The position numbers and the translations under genes are program-made. Positions 8,273 to 21,246 of a DNA stretch of 64,000 nt are shown here, one piece after another; positions within the stretch are counted from its first letter, which is position 1; every line of letters begins with the position of its first letter. The notes below the pieces were generated by a model that did no database searches, had not been told where the DNA came from, and saw only the letters and a program-made list of their open reading frames with translations. The DNA comes from Prototheca cutis (taxonomy: Eukaryota; Chlorophyta; Trebouxiophyceae; Chlorellales; Chlorellaceae), in assembly GCA_002897115.2 (NCBI GenBank), contig BCIH01000003.1, forward strand, positions 1,539,425 through 1,603,424. The letters are read 5' to 3'.

Positions 8273-11219
8273 TCACGAGTTGGAAAGCGAGGCTGACAGC
8301 TTCTGGAAGCTTGCCGCAATGTTTCCATTCTCTCCGGTCTGCTTGTGGCCTCTGACCTTCTTCATCGGGCTGGTCACGGGAGTCGCACGGCCAGACAGGA
8401 ACGTGTTGAGCTTGCCTGCAGGTGGGGTTTGAAGCTAGGAGGTGGGAGTGCTGATGCACGAGAGGGAATCGCCGACGCACGCACACAACTCCTGGTCTGG
8501 GCGATGCAGCATCCTGAGGGCAGCATGCCATTCTTCTCTCCCCAACAGGAACAAACAAGCAGACAAGTCACATGCTGTCGCACCTGCGGCCGCCAGGATA
8601 AGTCCCAGGAAGAATGGCGATGCCTTCAACGGACGCGACTTGAACTCCGGGTGGAACTGCGGCGGACAGGTGCATGATAGAAGTGTGGGCGGGGCAGCGG
8701 CGATTCCGGGTGCGCAGTTCTCAGCCGTCCCAGAGCGGGCTGCATTCCTTCCGCCTCGACACGCACACGCACACCCACATCCACCTCCAACCAAGCACCG
8801 CAACCCCTACCGACCGCACACACCTGGGCAGCCACGAAATAGGGGTGGTCGCGCAGCTCCAGGATGCCCATGCGCGTGCCCATCTCGTCGCGGCCTACAA
8901 ACCTCAGGCCCGCCTCCTCCAGCTGCTGCACGTACTCGGGGTTGATCTCATACCTACGTGCATTGGTTGGAGTGTGTGAATGGGTGCGGGAGAGCGGGGA
9001 TGGGAAGACGTCACGAAGCATGGATGCAGGGCCACAACACAGAGGCCATCTCGCCCACCACCACCACATTCCTACCCCCACCAACCACCCCCAAACCCTC
9101 CTCGACTCACCTGTGGCGGTAGCGTTCGTCGATAAACTGCTCCACCTGGTAGAGCTTGGCCGCGACGCAGTCGGTGGTCTCCAGGATGGTGCGGCGGGAT
9201 CCCAGGCGCATGGTGCCGCCCTTGTGCGTGGTGGAGATTTCGGGCATGAACACGACGACGGGGTGTGGCGTGGCCGAGTCCCACTCGGTGGAGTTGGCCC
9301 CCTCCAGGCCCAGCACGTTGCGCGCAAACTCGATCACCGCGATCTGCATGCCCAGGCAGATGCCAAAGTACGGCACGCCGTTCTCGCGCGCGTACTTGGC
9401 CGCTGCAATCTTGCCCTCCGTCCCGCGGCCACCAAAGCCGCCGGGGACCAGGATGCCGTCCGCGGCACGGAGCACCGCCCACGCCGCGTCGTGTGCGGCC
9501 TGGTCGTGCGGCGTGTCGGCTGTCGCGGGCTCCAGGTCGCCAGACTCCAGAATTTCCAACTGCAGCTTCCGGTTGGCCGCCAGGCATGCATGCTGCAGCG
9601 CCTTGGTCACCGACAGGTATGCGTCCATCAGCTCCACGTACTTGCCCACCAGAACAATCTTCACAGGCTGCACACACGAGTTGGAAGAGGTGGCCAGGGC
9701 GAGCGGGTTTGTTGCTGGGCACCCGCGTGTGGCCGGGGAAGCGTGTGCACACGCGCATGCGCACATGCATGAACCCGCTCGCATGTCGACAGCCAGCTCG
9801 CCACCCACCCAACTTCAAAACAACGGCGACCCCACTAAAAAGGCGTACCTCCTTGAGCGAGTCCCACTTGTCGGCGATGTCGGCCTTCCAGCGCCCCATG
9901 TCGATGCGCGCGGCGTGTGCCTCGAGGCCCAGCACCTTGCACAGCGTGGCGTGCGCGCCCTGCTGCATCATCATCAGCGGCACGCGCCAGATGTTGGACA
10001 CGTCGTGCATGGTCAGCACCTGCTCTGGGTTCACGTGGCAGAAGGAGGCCAGCTTCTCCTGCACGGGCCGGCCCAGGGGCTCGGAGCTGCGGCACGCCAG
10101 CAGCGACGGGTTCAAACCCAGCGACCGCAGCGTCGCCACGCTGTGCTGCGTGGGCTTGGTCTTCTGCTCGCCCACTGCGCCGATGACGGGCACCAGGCTG
10201 ACATGCACCACGCAAAAGTTGCCTGCGCCCACACGGAACTGGAACTGGCGCAGCGCCTCGATGAACGGCATCGACTCGATGTCGCCCACAGTCCCGCCCA
10301 GCTCAATCACGCAGACCTCCGGCAACGCACCGCTGCCGTCCACGGGCACGTGCGCCACGCGCTCGATCCAGTCCTGGATCTCATTGGTGATGTGAGGCAC
10401 GACCTGCACCGTCTTGCCCAGGTAGTCGCCGCGACGCTCACGCTCAATCACCGTCTGCGCCAGGAATGGGGTGGTGCGGTGGTCGGGGTGGAAACGATGG
10501 GATGGCGAGTGTGAGACTCCTCAAACCACGCAAACAGCGCTTCTCATACTCATCGGGGTTCACCGACTCGATAGGAAGCACTGAACGCCTTCTATTCCCC
10601 AATCATCAGTAACCCCAAACGCCCCCCAACTCCCGCACCTGGTAAATCTTGCCCGTGGTGAGGTTGTTGTTGCGGCTCAGGGAGATGTCCAGGAAGCGCT
10701 CGTAGTTTCCGAGGTCCAGGTCAGCCTGCAGAGGGGCGGGCGTGGGACGGTGTGAGCGAGCTGTGGGCGTGGGACGGTGTGAGCGAGCTGTGGCCATGGC
10801 ACGGCAAGACCTCCTGTACCTCCCACCGCACAGGGGACGCCCCAGCATGCAGTGCAGGCTGTTCTTTGCATGCTCGCAGCCCATGTCGTACCTCACCACC
10901 GTCGTCCAGCACGAACACCTCCCCGTGCTCCAACGGAGACATCGTTCCCGCGTCCACATTGAGGTAGGGGTCTGCAGCGCGCAGGGAGGGCCAGGTTTAT
11001 GGCTTGGTCTCGCGGTCGACCACATGGCATGGCTCCAGCGGCCTCCCAACACTGTCTCAAACTCGAGCAGTCAATCCGCACAGATTCGTAGGGTAACACA
11101 CCGATTTTAAGGGAGGTCACGCGCAGGCCGCATGCCTTCAGCAGCACCCCAATGGAGGAGGCCGTCACGCCCTTGCCCAAACCACTGACCACACCGCCGG
11201 TCACCAGGATGTACTTCAT
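8273..11219 (-). CDS. CTPS: CTP synthase (597 aa, eight exons)
   Basis: Makes CTP from UTP, ATP and glutamine, the last step of pyrimidine nucleotide synthesis. Exons: 11102-11219, 10892-10971, 10639-10725, 9849-10454, 9111-9667, 8824-8953, 8584-8656 and 8273-8415; all GT-AG, 598 codons including stop. The N-terminus [17 protein letters not shown] is the synthetase P-loop. [20 protein letters not shown] and [13 protein letters not shown] are synthetase-domain signatures. Exon 5 holds the class-I glutaminase: PGGFGGRG, then the nucleophile in GICLGMQ. Exon 7 opens FHPEFKSRP, the His/Glu of the triad. All catalytic parts look intact. Length matches eukaryotic enzymes. The long plus-strand ORFs over exons 4-5 are shadows caused by high GC. 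Confidence 0.96.
10738..10791. repeat. Tandem duplication, two 27-bp units
   Basis: Two exact copies of a 27-bp GC-rich unit, 10738-10764 and 10765-10791, inside the second intron of the CTP synthase gene. Confidence 0.9.
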
Positions 11220-11684
11220 CCTGGCGTGACAGTGATGCTAAATTGATGTAGAATAATTTCGACCACTGTGCTGCGCCCAGACAGAGCTGCGTTGTTTCTA
11301 CCGGCGACTGCCCTCCCGTGGCGTCGCGGAGGCGCCGGACGTTTTGAACCCCCCAATTCCAAGTTCCGGGCCAGGCAGAGCGAATCCGTCCCCCCCGCGG
11401 TCCCACGCCTCTCGCTTGCTGATTGCCTGGAGCATTCACAACATCTTTGAAAGGATGGCTTTGTGTGAGCCAGCAGTGTGCTGCAATTCCTGCGGTCGGT
11501 AGGTGGCCCATTGGGGCGACGTCACATCAGCCACACCCAGTCTTTCCATCTCCAAGCAACGAAAAAGTGGGATTCCCAACACCCCTTTATTGGGTTAGAA
11601 TGTGCAGGCCCACTCTCTCCACCAGAAGGAGGGGTGGGCAGAGTTCAGAGGTCACTCGTCAACATGCCTCCACGTTGGCCACGC
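11220..11684. other. Intergenic between two minus-strand genes
   Basis: About 465 bp. It should include the CTP synthase promoter and the 3'UTR of the small gene upstream. No recognisable element or coding exon was seen. Confidence 0.5.
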
Positions 11685-12069
11685 TCACTTGGCACCCTTC
11701 TTCCTCTGCAAAACATGGGAGTTCCATCGGTCAGTTGCAAGCACTTTGGCCAGAGCGTACTCCGATAAACAATGGAAGGCGGTGGCTCAGACCTACCCAG
11801 ATGAACTTGGCGTCGTCACACTTGGGCTGCACTGGCATGGTGGAGCAGTAGGGGACGTAGTCCAGGCCATTGTACGCAGCGTCGTTCAGGGTCTTCCGAA
11901 TCTGGTACTCCCATGCATCGTCTGGGATCTTGACGTGGACCTGCACGGATGGAGAAGAGGCTCGCGGATGGCCCCACCACGGCAAGCCATGTTGCTTTGA
12001 CCAGCGGATGGCGCACTGTCCTCGACTCACCGCAGCGGACCAGATGTCGCTCCCCTGAGTGTCACTCAT
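11685..12069 (-). CDS. Small protein of unknown function (67 aa, three exons)
   Basis: Exons 12031-12069, 11797-11940 and 11685-11705, all with good GT-AG borders in phase 0, encode 67 residues. The core (VHVKIPDDAWEYQIRKTL, then YVPYCSTMPVQPKC) has two cysteines and many aromatic residues. The tail FIWRKKGAK is basic. There is no transmembrane helix or signal peptide. Such small, aromatic, Cys-bearing proteins are often accessory subunits of mitochondrial complexes, but I cannot place it in a family and do not assign a role. Clean splice structure and phase agreement are the main reasons to believe it. Confidence 0.6.
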
Positions 12070-12405
12070 CCTTGCTTATTGCTTGGTAAACAGAGTTTGC
12101 TGTTGCTGTTGAGGATGGCGGCAGGTGGTGCGCTCAAACGAGAGACCACCGCGACCCTTCGACTTCCCGTCTCCCGAGAGGTGGATCGCGACCCCAAAGG
12201 GCTCGTCTGGGGCCACGGTATACCCCCCCGGCTACTCAATCAAATGTGTTCCCCAACCTCACAGTTTCTGAAAGCACAGATCCAATGTGCGTTTAAAAAA
12301 ATCTTGCCAAGGATATTTCATTGAGGAAATCACGTTTTGTGCAATGAAAAGAGGCTGTGTCTGCATTGGACGAATCATTGGGGGCCCCGTCCTTCGTCGC
12401 AAAGC
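12070..12405. other. Intergenic, no gene recognised
   Basis: About 335 bp between the small gene and the 3' end of the NAK-family kinase gene. It should contain the small gene's promoter and the kinase 3'UTR. Nothing else was seen. Confidence 0.5.
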
Positions 12406-15400
12406 TCAGCTGAACGGGTCCAGCTGGTCAAAGCAAGAGGGCTGGCTCAGGTTCCGCACGTGCTTCTTGGGACTCGCCGGCCGAGCCAGGGACATGGACG
12501 GACCAGAGCCCCGCAGGGGAGATGTCGCCCGCATCGGTGCCGCCATCCCCGTCGTGAAGGACCGCGAGATGTGCTGACCAACCGTGCCCATGCTCACCGA
12601 GGAATCGTTGGTTAGGTCGCTGCCCTGCGATGCATGTGCAGGACCCGCATTACTCTGCAGAAAGAGAGTGGTTGGGCGGCAGTGTAACGGAGGAACCTTG
12701 CTTGGTGATCCCAGCATGGCACCAGAAGAGCAAGAATGAATGCAGCACGCCCCGCTCACCGCAGCCTTGGCCGAGGCCAATGCCAACTGCGCCTTCAGCG
12801 AGTCGATCTCCTCATCCTTGGACAACAGTGTGTTCTGCAGCTTGCGGAGCTTCTTAACATTGTCCTGCGTGGATCCCAAAGCGACAGGGAAAGGACGGTG
12901 AAGGACAGATCCCAGCAAGCTGTACGCTTGTGGCCCCGTCCGTGGCCAAGAGGATGTGCTCCGTAGGACGTCCACCATTCAGTCCGTAGATCCCCCCAGT
13001 CGATCTGCTCCTGACCAAGCCGACAGACGACCACGCTCGCACCTGGAACAAATTTTCAAGGGCCTGGCACGTCTCTTCCAAATCCTGGATCCGGCTCTGT
13101 GCCTCTGCCAGTTCCTTCTGACTATCAGGGCCTGCTGCTACAGGCTGCAGTGCTGCAGGCTGCACCACTGAAGGCTGCGGCGCCGGGGGCTGTGCCAAAG
13201 CAGGAGCTGCATCAGAAATAGTGGACAGGCGTGAGTGGCCCACCTCATCCTTCCGTTGCATGAGGAGGCTGAAGCCGATCAAAATTTAAAGGCGATGCGA
13301 CCAACGGGGCCCTACCTGTGTGCCTGGTGCTGGAGTGTGAACGAGCGGCAGCACTTGCCTCGCTGGAGGTGCTGCGACTCGCAATCTGGAGGTCGACCCT
13401 GGCCTGCTCCATAGGGTTGGCCCCCATGGATAGGAAGACGTCGACAGCATCTACCGTGGCGGCATTCCCAGAAGACTCCAGCTCCGCACCAAACGTTGCC
13501 CAACCGCCAAACGCTTCTGGGGGAGCCGGTGCCCCAGTTACATTGGCAGTGCTGCCGTCATCAAAATCGGTGACCCACGCAGCGGCAGCCTGGGAGGACT
13601 GCGGCCGTCGCAACTCCTGCCGTTCTGCCAGAGGCTTTGCTGTGGGCTCTGCCCGGACAGCGCTCGAACCGGTGCCCGCCCTCAGGGCGCCAGCCCGCGC
13701 AGCCAGGGGCCCCTCTGGCGCGACGAAGCCAGAGGCCGAAGTGGGTCGCTGCCCCGTGGTAGGCTTGGGCTGCTGTCGAGGCTGCTGCTGTCGAGGCTGC
13801 TGCTGCTCGACAGTACCGTTTCTGCTCCTGCTGGTCTCAAGAGATGCGGAGGATGGACGGCGACTGCTAAGCTGTGAAGAGGACGCGGTGGCAGACACCC
13901 GTGCGAGAGGCTCTGGAGCGGCAGTTTCTGCGTCAGCCTTGCACGTCCTAGCGACCTTGATTCCATCCAGAACCTGAAGTGAGGTCCAAATAACCAACGG
14001 GACATTGCACACACTCCATACCTTCCTCAACCAGGATCCTGTGAATGCAAGGATCTCATCGCAGCACATTCCTGCTGTATTGAGTCCCAACGCCTCATCC
14101 ACATTCCGCTCCAAACTAAGCATTCAAAATTAGACAGCAGCAGACACCGTGCTCCCACAGTGCCGGCGGCACACCTGAGAGATGGTCAACCGGCTGGTGA
14201 CTTCCGCATCCAGCATGCCAGCGAGCAAGGACTGGGCCTCCTGGGGCAAACCCCCGGGCCTGGTATAGCGCCCGTTTAGGATCTGCAACTTGGCCTCGCC
14301 CTCGAATGGCAAGCGGCCACTGACCAGCAGGTAAAACAAGCACCCGAGAGCCCAGATGTCGACGGGGATGCCGACAAAGTGCCGAGAGTACAAGTCCCAC
14401 ATCTGCAAATGGGGGTGGAGAATGGGACAGTCACAGCGTGATACTTCAGATTCCACATTTTCATAGCGCATTCGGTGAAGCTTGCGAGACGTTGCTTGCA
14501 AGGCTTCGCGTGTGGTTTACCTCTGGAGCACGATAGGCAGGCGTCGTCGTCTTCTGAATTTCATCCTCCATAACTGCGATCTCTGCTGTCGTGTTGAAAA
14601 CCTGCAGCAACAGGCATCGTACGTCACTCGCCATCGGGGCGCTCCAACCTTGTGACAAAGGAAATCGGTGGCTCAACCCCACACCAGCATGCAAAGCATA
14701 CGCATCGCACACCTGCTGTCGTGCCGTGGCGCTGCCAAAGTCGCACAGCACCCATTGCCCTTGACTCGACAAGAGAATGTTCTCAGCCTTGATGTCCCTG
14801 TGGTCAAGCAATGGCAGGAAAAAAGGAATGCCCATGAGTCCCGATGGCGACTCTAGAGGGCCACGGAAATGCTCAGCCAAGGGCCGTCTCCCGTGCTCTT
14901 ATCATCACGCACGACCTGGTGCACCCCTACCCTTACCGATGAGCAGTCGCTGGGACCAAGCTGTGCATGGCCTGCACGGCCAGGCACACAGGCTCAAAAA
15001 TGTCAAGAGCCTCGCCCAGCGCCAGGGCTTGGCCTTGCCTGCCGTGCAGAAACCCGGCAAGGTTTGCCTGGCAGTACTCCAGCAAGACGTAGGCCTCCTC
15101 CTCTCCCGCGGTGAACTCGGCCGCTACCAGCGGCAGCACATGGGGACAAGCCCCCAGCTCTGCCATGAGCCCAATCTCCTTGTAGATCGACTGCACGGCA
15201 TCTGGGTCGCCCCTGCAGACACACAAGACGGGTCACCAATTGCGTGTGCACAGTCGTGGCAAAACGAACAGTGCATCGATCCACAAATTACACACCACGC
15301 ACCCTAGTCGAAAATGCTTCAAGGCCAACGTGGTCCTCCTGCTCAGATCGATCACTCTGTAGATGCTGGCAAAGCCTCCTTCTCCAACCAGGCTCTCCAC

Positions 15401-15490
15401 GCGGACTTGGTAGCTCTCCACATTGAGAATACGGCCGCAGAGCTCCCCGCCTGAATCCCGCTTCTTCGCAAGAGCCTTGAACAGGTTCAT
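12406..15490 (-). CDS. NAK-family (AAK1/GAK-like) protein kinase (709 aa, ten exons)
   Basis: Exons: 15303-15490, 14937-15212, 14797?-14713, 14521-14601, 14173-14402, 14022-14115, 13316-13973, 13043-13206, 12760-12864 and 12406-12654; 710 codons including stop. The kinase domain covers residues ~25-300: glycine loop VGEGGFASIYRV, Lys in ALKHFR, HRDIKAENILL, DFGSAT, TPAYRAPE and VDIWALGCLFYLLVSG. The divergent loop and activation segment match AAK1/GAK/Ark1, which phosphorylate clathrin adaptors or actin regulators. The middle is low complexity (Gln/Pro/Ser/Ala, including QQQPRQQ repeats). A predicted coiled coil follows (KELAEAQSRIQDLEETC and KKLRKLQNTLLSKDEEI). The last residues are FDQLDPFS, containing DPF, the AP-2 appendage-binding motif. 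Exon 5 uses a GT one dinucleotide past the obvious CAG/GT; this restores the frame. Confidence 0.85.
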
Positions 15491-15905
15491 TCAAACGCTG
15501 AGCGGCGTGTTCAAGGGCAATCTATTGTGGACCAGCCGCGCCTGACGTGCCGCTCAGGAAGCAGGCCGAAAAGGGAGTCGACCAATTCCACCGAGTGGAT
15601 CAATGAAGCACCATTCATTCATTCATTCATGATTAAAAAATAACCGGATTGGAATACAACTCGCGAATCAATGGGCTGTTCTCGGAGAGCCTTGTGGTCT
15701 ACTGGCCTCAACCGTGTGACGGAAAGTGATCTGATAGCGGAGTACGCGACCAAGGCGCGCACCCCCAGACCTGCCCAGCCAGGAGTGCATGCGATTCCCT
15801 GTCTCCTGATTCTCCCAGCTACACCGTACACCACATATGTGGGCATCCTTGTATATTTGAAATAAATTGGGTGTTGTCTAAACATCGCGCGAGCTCTGGG
15901 GGGGG
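15491..15905. promoter_or_regulatory. Divergent promoter region
   Basis: About 415 bp between the start codons of the minus-strand NAK kinase and the plus-strand ataxin-10 gene, so it must drive both. A short ATTC tandem run lies at about 15614-15628. No defined motif was recognised. Confidence 0.5.
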
Positions 15906-17774
15906 ATGGACGATGACCTGAGAGCGTTTACAGCTCTGGTGAGTCCTGGACGGGCCTCTTTCTCTGATGCACAGGCCGCCCAGTTGGAGGGGCTGCTGCG
16001 CCGGCTTCGAAGAGCTGCGGCTACTGGGAAGTCCGATCACCTAGTGGAATCTGGAGCCTTGCCTCTCCTTGCCGACATCTTTCTTGGGAAGAATGGACAG
16101 GAGAGAGCTCTGCTTGCCACAGCTCAGATCCTTGCTGGTCAGACTCTGGCAAATGCTGTGGCCTCGTCGGGTGCTGCTGGGCAGTCCTACTGGGAGATAG
16201 TCGAGCAAGAGATCACGACACAGTCACTGGCATCCCTGCCAGGTCGGTACGCATGGGATGACCTGGTTGCGGGGCGTGGGTGCAGCTGTCCTCAGAGCTC
16301 CAGCTCGAGGGGGGCCCCATCGGGCAAACCTGGGGACTGGCACCAAGAGAGAACTGAGCGTGGAAATGATCATTGCTGCAGGAGCGCCCCTGGACATTCT
16401 GTGCTATCAGCTCTTTCTGCTTGGAAAGAACTGTGTAGCTAGCGAGCCCCGACTTGCCAGGATTTGCGACCTGGCAAGAACACTGCTAAACCTTGTTCCA
16501 GCCTTGGTGCGCTAAGAGGATTGATGCTGCGACAGCTCTGCTGCAGTGCTTCCGAAGTATGCAATCATCTCTTACCATCTCCTCGAATGTGCCGGGTGCA
16601 GGACCACGAGTGGGACAACCTGGTCCTGCTGCTGGGCTTTGTGATCTTTGACTGTGGCATGCCCACAGAACTCTTCTGGGGCTTCCGCCCTGATGACTCA
16701 AACGTCGCACTGGTGCTCAGCCTGCTCTGTGAGATGCTTGCTCATCACTTGCCGAGGTACGGTTGATGATGACTTGATGAGTGACAGAGGCCTGTCGTGG
16801 CCCTACTGCTCATGCGTGCATCAGTCAACTGGCCAAAACACAGCCGTGGCGTGGAGATTCTGACACCCTCCATGAGGATGAATCGCACTGTTGTGTGCAG
16901 GGACCGTTGCGGTGTTGAGAACCCCAGCACACGACGGGCAATGGACTATTTCAGTGACACGGCTCGAGAGTGCATGCGGCGCCTGGAGGGGATGCCTGCA
17001 GAGCCCAAGGCTGCCCAGCTGCAGCTCAATTTGCACGGTTTTCTTGTCTTCGGAAGAGAGCTGCTGGGCAGGGATGATGAGGGTGCATCGCTGTCGCCCT
17101 CGGGGAGTGCTCTTGGTGCAGCACTGCTGGACGCCGGGTTTGTCGACCTCCTGCTCTCGCTCTTGAAGCATGCACGGCTTCCCGATGCAAAGAAGGGGGG
17201 GAGTTTGCCACCCGATGCAACCATTTCACCCCTATCCAAGCTGAAAGTGGATGTCCTTGCAGGCAAGCTACGCGTCTGTTGCTGCAACGAACATGCAAAC
17301 GTGCTCGGGTTTGAGAAGATGCTCCTTGGGCTGTCCAAGCAAAAGGAAGTTGATTTCATGCCTGGAATTGTTCTGATGACATCAAGACTGAAGGATAACA
17401 ATTCACTCACGCGCTCTNATGCAGGATTGGCAAATGCGTTGTTCAACAGGCCGGCCGTCCAGCGACAAGTTCTTGCCTCAGGCCAATTGCACAGCATTCT
17501 GTCGCACTGTCAGTCTGACCATGACGCACCAATGGCAAGGGAATGGGCCCTGCTCGCGGTTCGAAACATCTGCGAAGGAAATGCCGAGGCTCAGGTGCGC
17601 CAGAGCGTCTGCAGGCGGGGTCGAGCAACGCTGACAAAAGATGGGCAGGGATGCCGAGGGCGTACTCGTCACCTGGAATTGGCTCTTCTGACACACGTTT
17701 CCATGCAGGGAGAGATTTCTTCTTTGCGGCGAATGAGTGGGCCGATGACCACATCTGGGCTTCAGACCAAGTGA
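15906..17774 (+). CDS. ATXN10: Ataxin-10-domain protein (404 aa, six exons)
   Basis: Exons: 15906-16242, 16382-16506, 16602-16756, 16901-17262, 17425-17594 and 17709-17774; 405 codons including stop. The protein is helical and Leu/Ala-rich, as expected for armadillo-like repeats. Near the C-terminus KVDVLAGLANALFNRPAVQ, then HCQSDHDAPMAREWALLAVR and NICEGN, match the ataxin-10 domain (R/K-EWA..A.RN..EGN). In animals and yeast the family supports cytokinesis and centriole or cilium-linked processes; the role in algae is unknown. Intron 4 begins with GC (AG/GCAAGC at 17263) and contains an ambiguous base at 17418. Reading through it would add about 54 residues that do not fit the domain, so I prefer splicing. 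The stop is 28 bp before the second mobile-element copy. Confidence 0.82.
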
Positions 17775-17802
17775 ATCTTGTGGAGCATACCCCAGACATG
17801 GG

Positions 17803-18506
17803 TACCGTGCAGGGCAAAAAATAATGCAACCAGCTCAGCCAGCAACAGCGCCACATCACCCCGGGGGTTGCTGGGCATCACTGATGGCTGTGAATTGTCA
17901 CCCCCCACAGGGCAATAGGAAGGTGGACCATTTCAATGGTGGACCACCTCCGGGGCTGTTTTTTCTTTCCAGGGCAAGGAGCACTGGGCTCGTTGCCCTG
18001 GGAAGGGAGCCCCCAGGGCTTCGACCCCCAGGGCTGCTTTCCCATTCCTGGGGAAGACAAGGAGCCCCGGGGGTTCCCACCCCCAGTTGGGAAGGCTGTA
18101 ACCCCCCATGATGGATGGATGGATGTCCATCAGCACTGCGCCCTTGGGCGCTGGAAGTGCTCCAGCCGTTGGCCGGTCTTCCGCAGAGTCTGCACGATGT
18201 GCTTCATGTTCAGACATGCCATCAAGTCTCTGTTCCAGAGATGATGCTCGCCGTTCGGGGTGTGGTAGTCTTTGTCAGTGCAGCACCAGCTGATGGCACA
18301 CCACCGTGGGCGTCTGCTCCCTGCAGTGCAGGCATGGGTTGGGCACGACCTGACCTGCTGCCAAGAAGGAACCCAACCCAATCACCTGAGCGACGCGGCT
18401 AGGGAATGTGGTCAAACAGGCACTTTGTTTGGGAGACATGCCCTTGCTGTGCAGGTGGAAGTCGACCAGTCTCGAGAAGGTTTCATCATTTTTGCCCTGC
18501 ACGGTA
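17803..18506 (-). mobile_element. Terminal-inverted-repeat element, copy 2 (704 bp, internally deleted)
   Basis: An 18-bp perfect inverted repeat, TACCGTGCAGGGCAAAAA at 17803-17820 and its complement at 18489-18506, bounds the element. TA at both outer ends fits a TA target duplication. The sequence is closely similar to the ends of the element at 3977-5446 but lacks ~900 bp of its interior. It has gained ~125 bp of GC-rich DNA at about 17946-18070, which holds its own inverted repeats (CCAGGGCAA / TTGCCCTGG). It sits in the short space between the ataxin-10 stop and the STE20 kinase, so it may supply 3'UTR or promoter sequence. Being non-coding apart from an ORF tail, it must have depended on enzymes supplied in trans. 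Confidence 0.85.
18130..18290 (-). pseudogene. Tail of TnpB/Fanzor-like ORF in element copy 2
   Basis: The minus-strand frame ending at 18130 keeps LWNRDLMACLNM followed by KHIVQTLRKTGQRLEHFQ. It matches the tail of the ORF in copy 1 and shows the undamaged end that copy 1 lost by frameshift. The preceding Cys pair is only partly retained. Everything upstream of the zinc ribbon is deleted. Confidence 0.55.
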
Positions 18507-18721
18507 GGCCACATTTGGAGGGAGCCTGATGGAAAACTCCGTCCAGCACCACATAACGTCGACGAATGTCTTTTCACGAGGACAATTTGAGTTGTTCGCC
18601 TATATTCACAAAATCCATTGAAAGCATTATCCTATCACAGACGGTCTTTACCTGCGATGCAAGCTTGGTGCTGTGTGAGGACTCCCCAGTGATCCTCCCG
18701 TCNTCCAGTGAGCACGAAGCG

Positions 18722-21152
<2,431 letters not shown>

Positions 21153-21241
21153 TGGCAAATTCGTGTGTACACGAGTGTACGTTACTTGCAGTTTTCGGCG
21201 TCATCTTGATGGGCTCATTTTTTCTCTCAAAAGGATATCAA

Positions 21242-21246
21242 TGTAA
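21242..21246 (+). promoter_or_regulatory. Candidate TGTAA poly(A) motif of the STE20-like kinase
   Basis: TGTAA about 90 nt after the kinase stop codon, the expected position for a green-algal poly(A) signal. Confidence 0.4.

Noticed and set aside
9156..10514. 452- and 376-codon plus-strand ORFs
   Set aside because: They lie antisense to CTP synthase exons with intact catalytic motifs; high GC keeps the antisense frames open. No motif in the plus translation.
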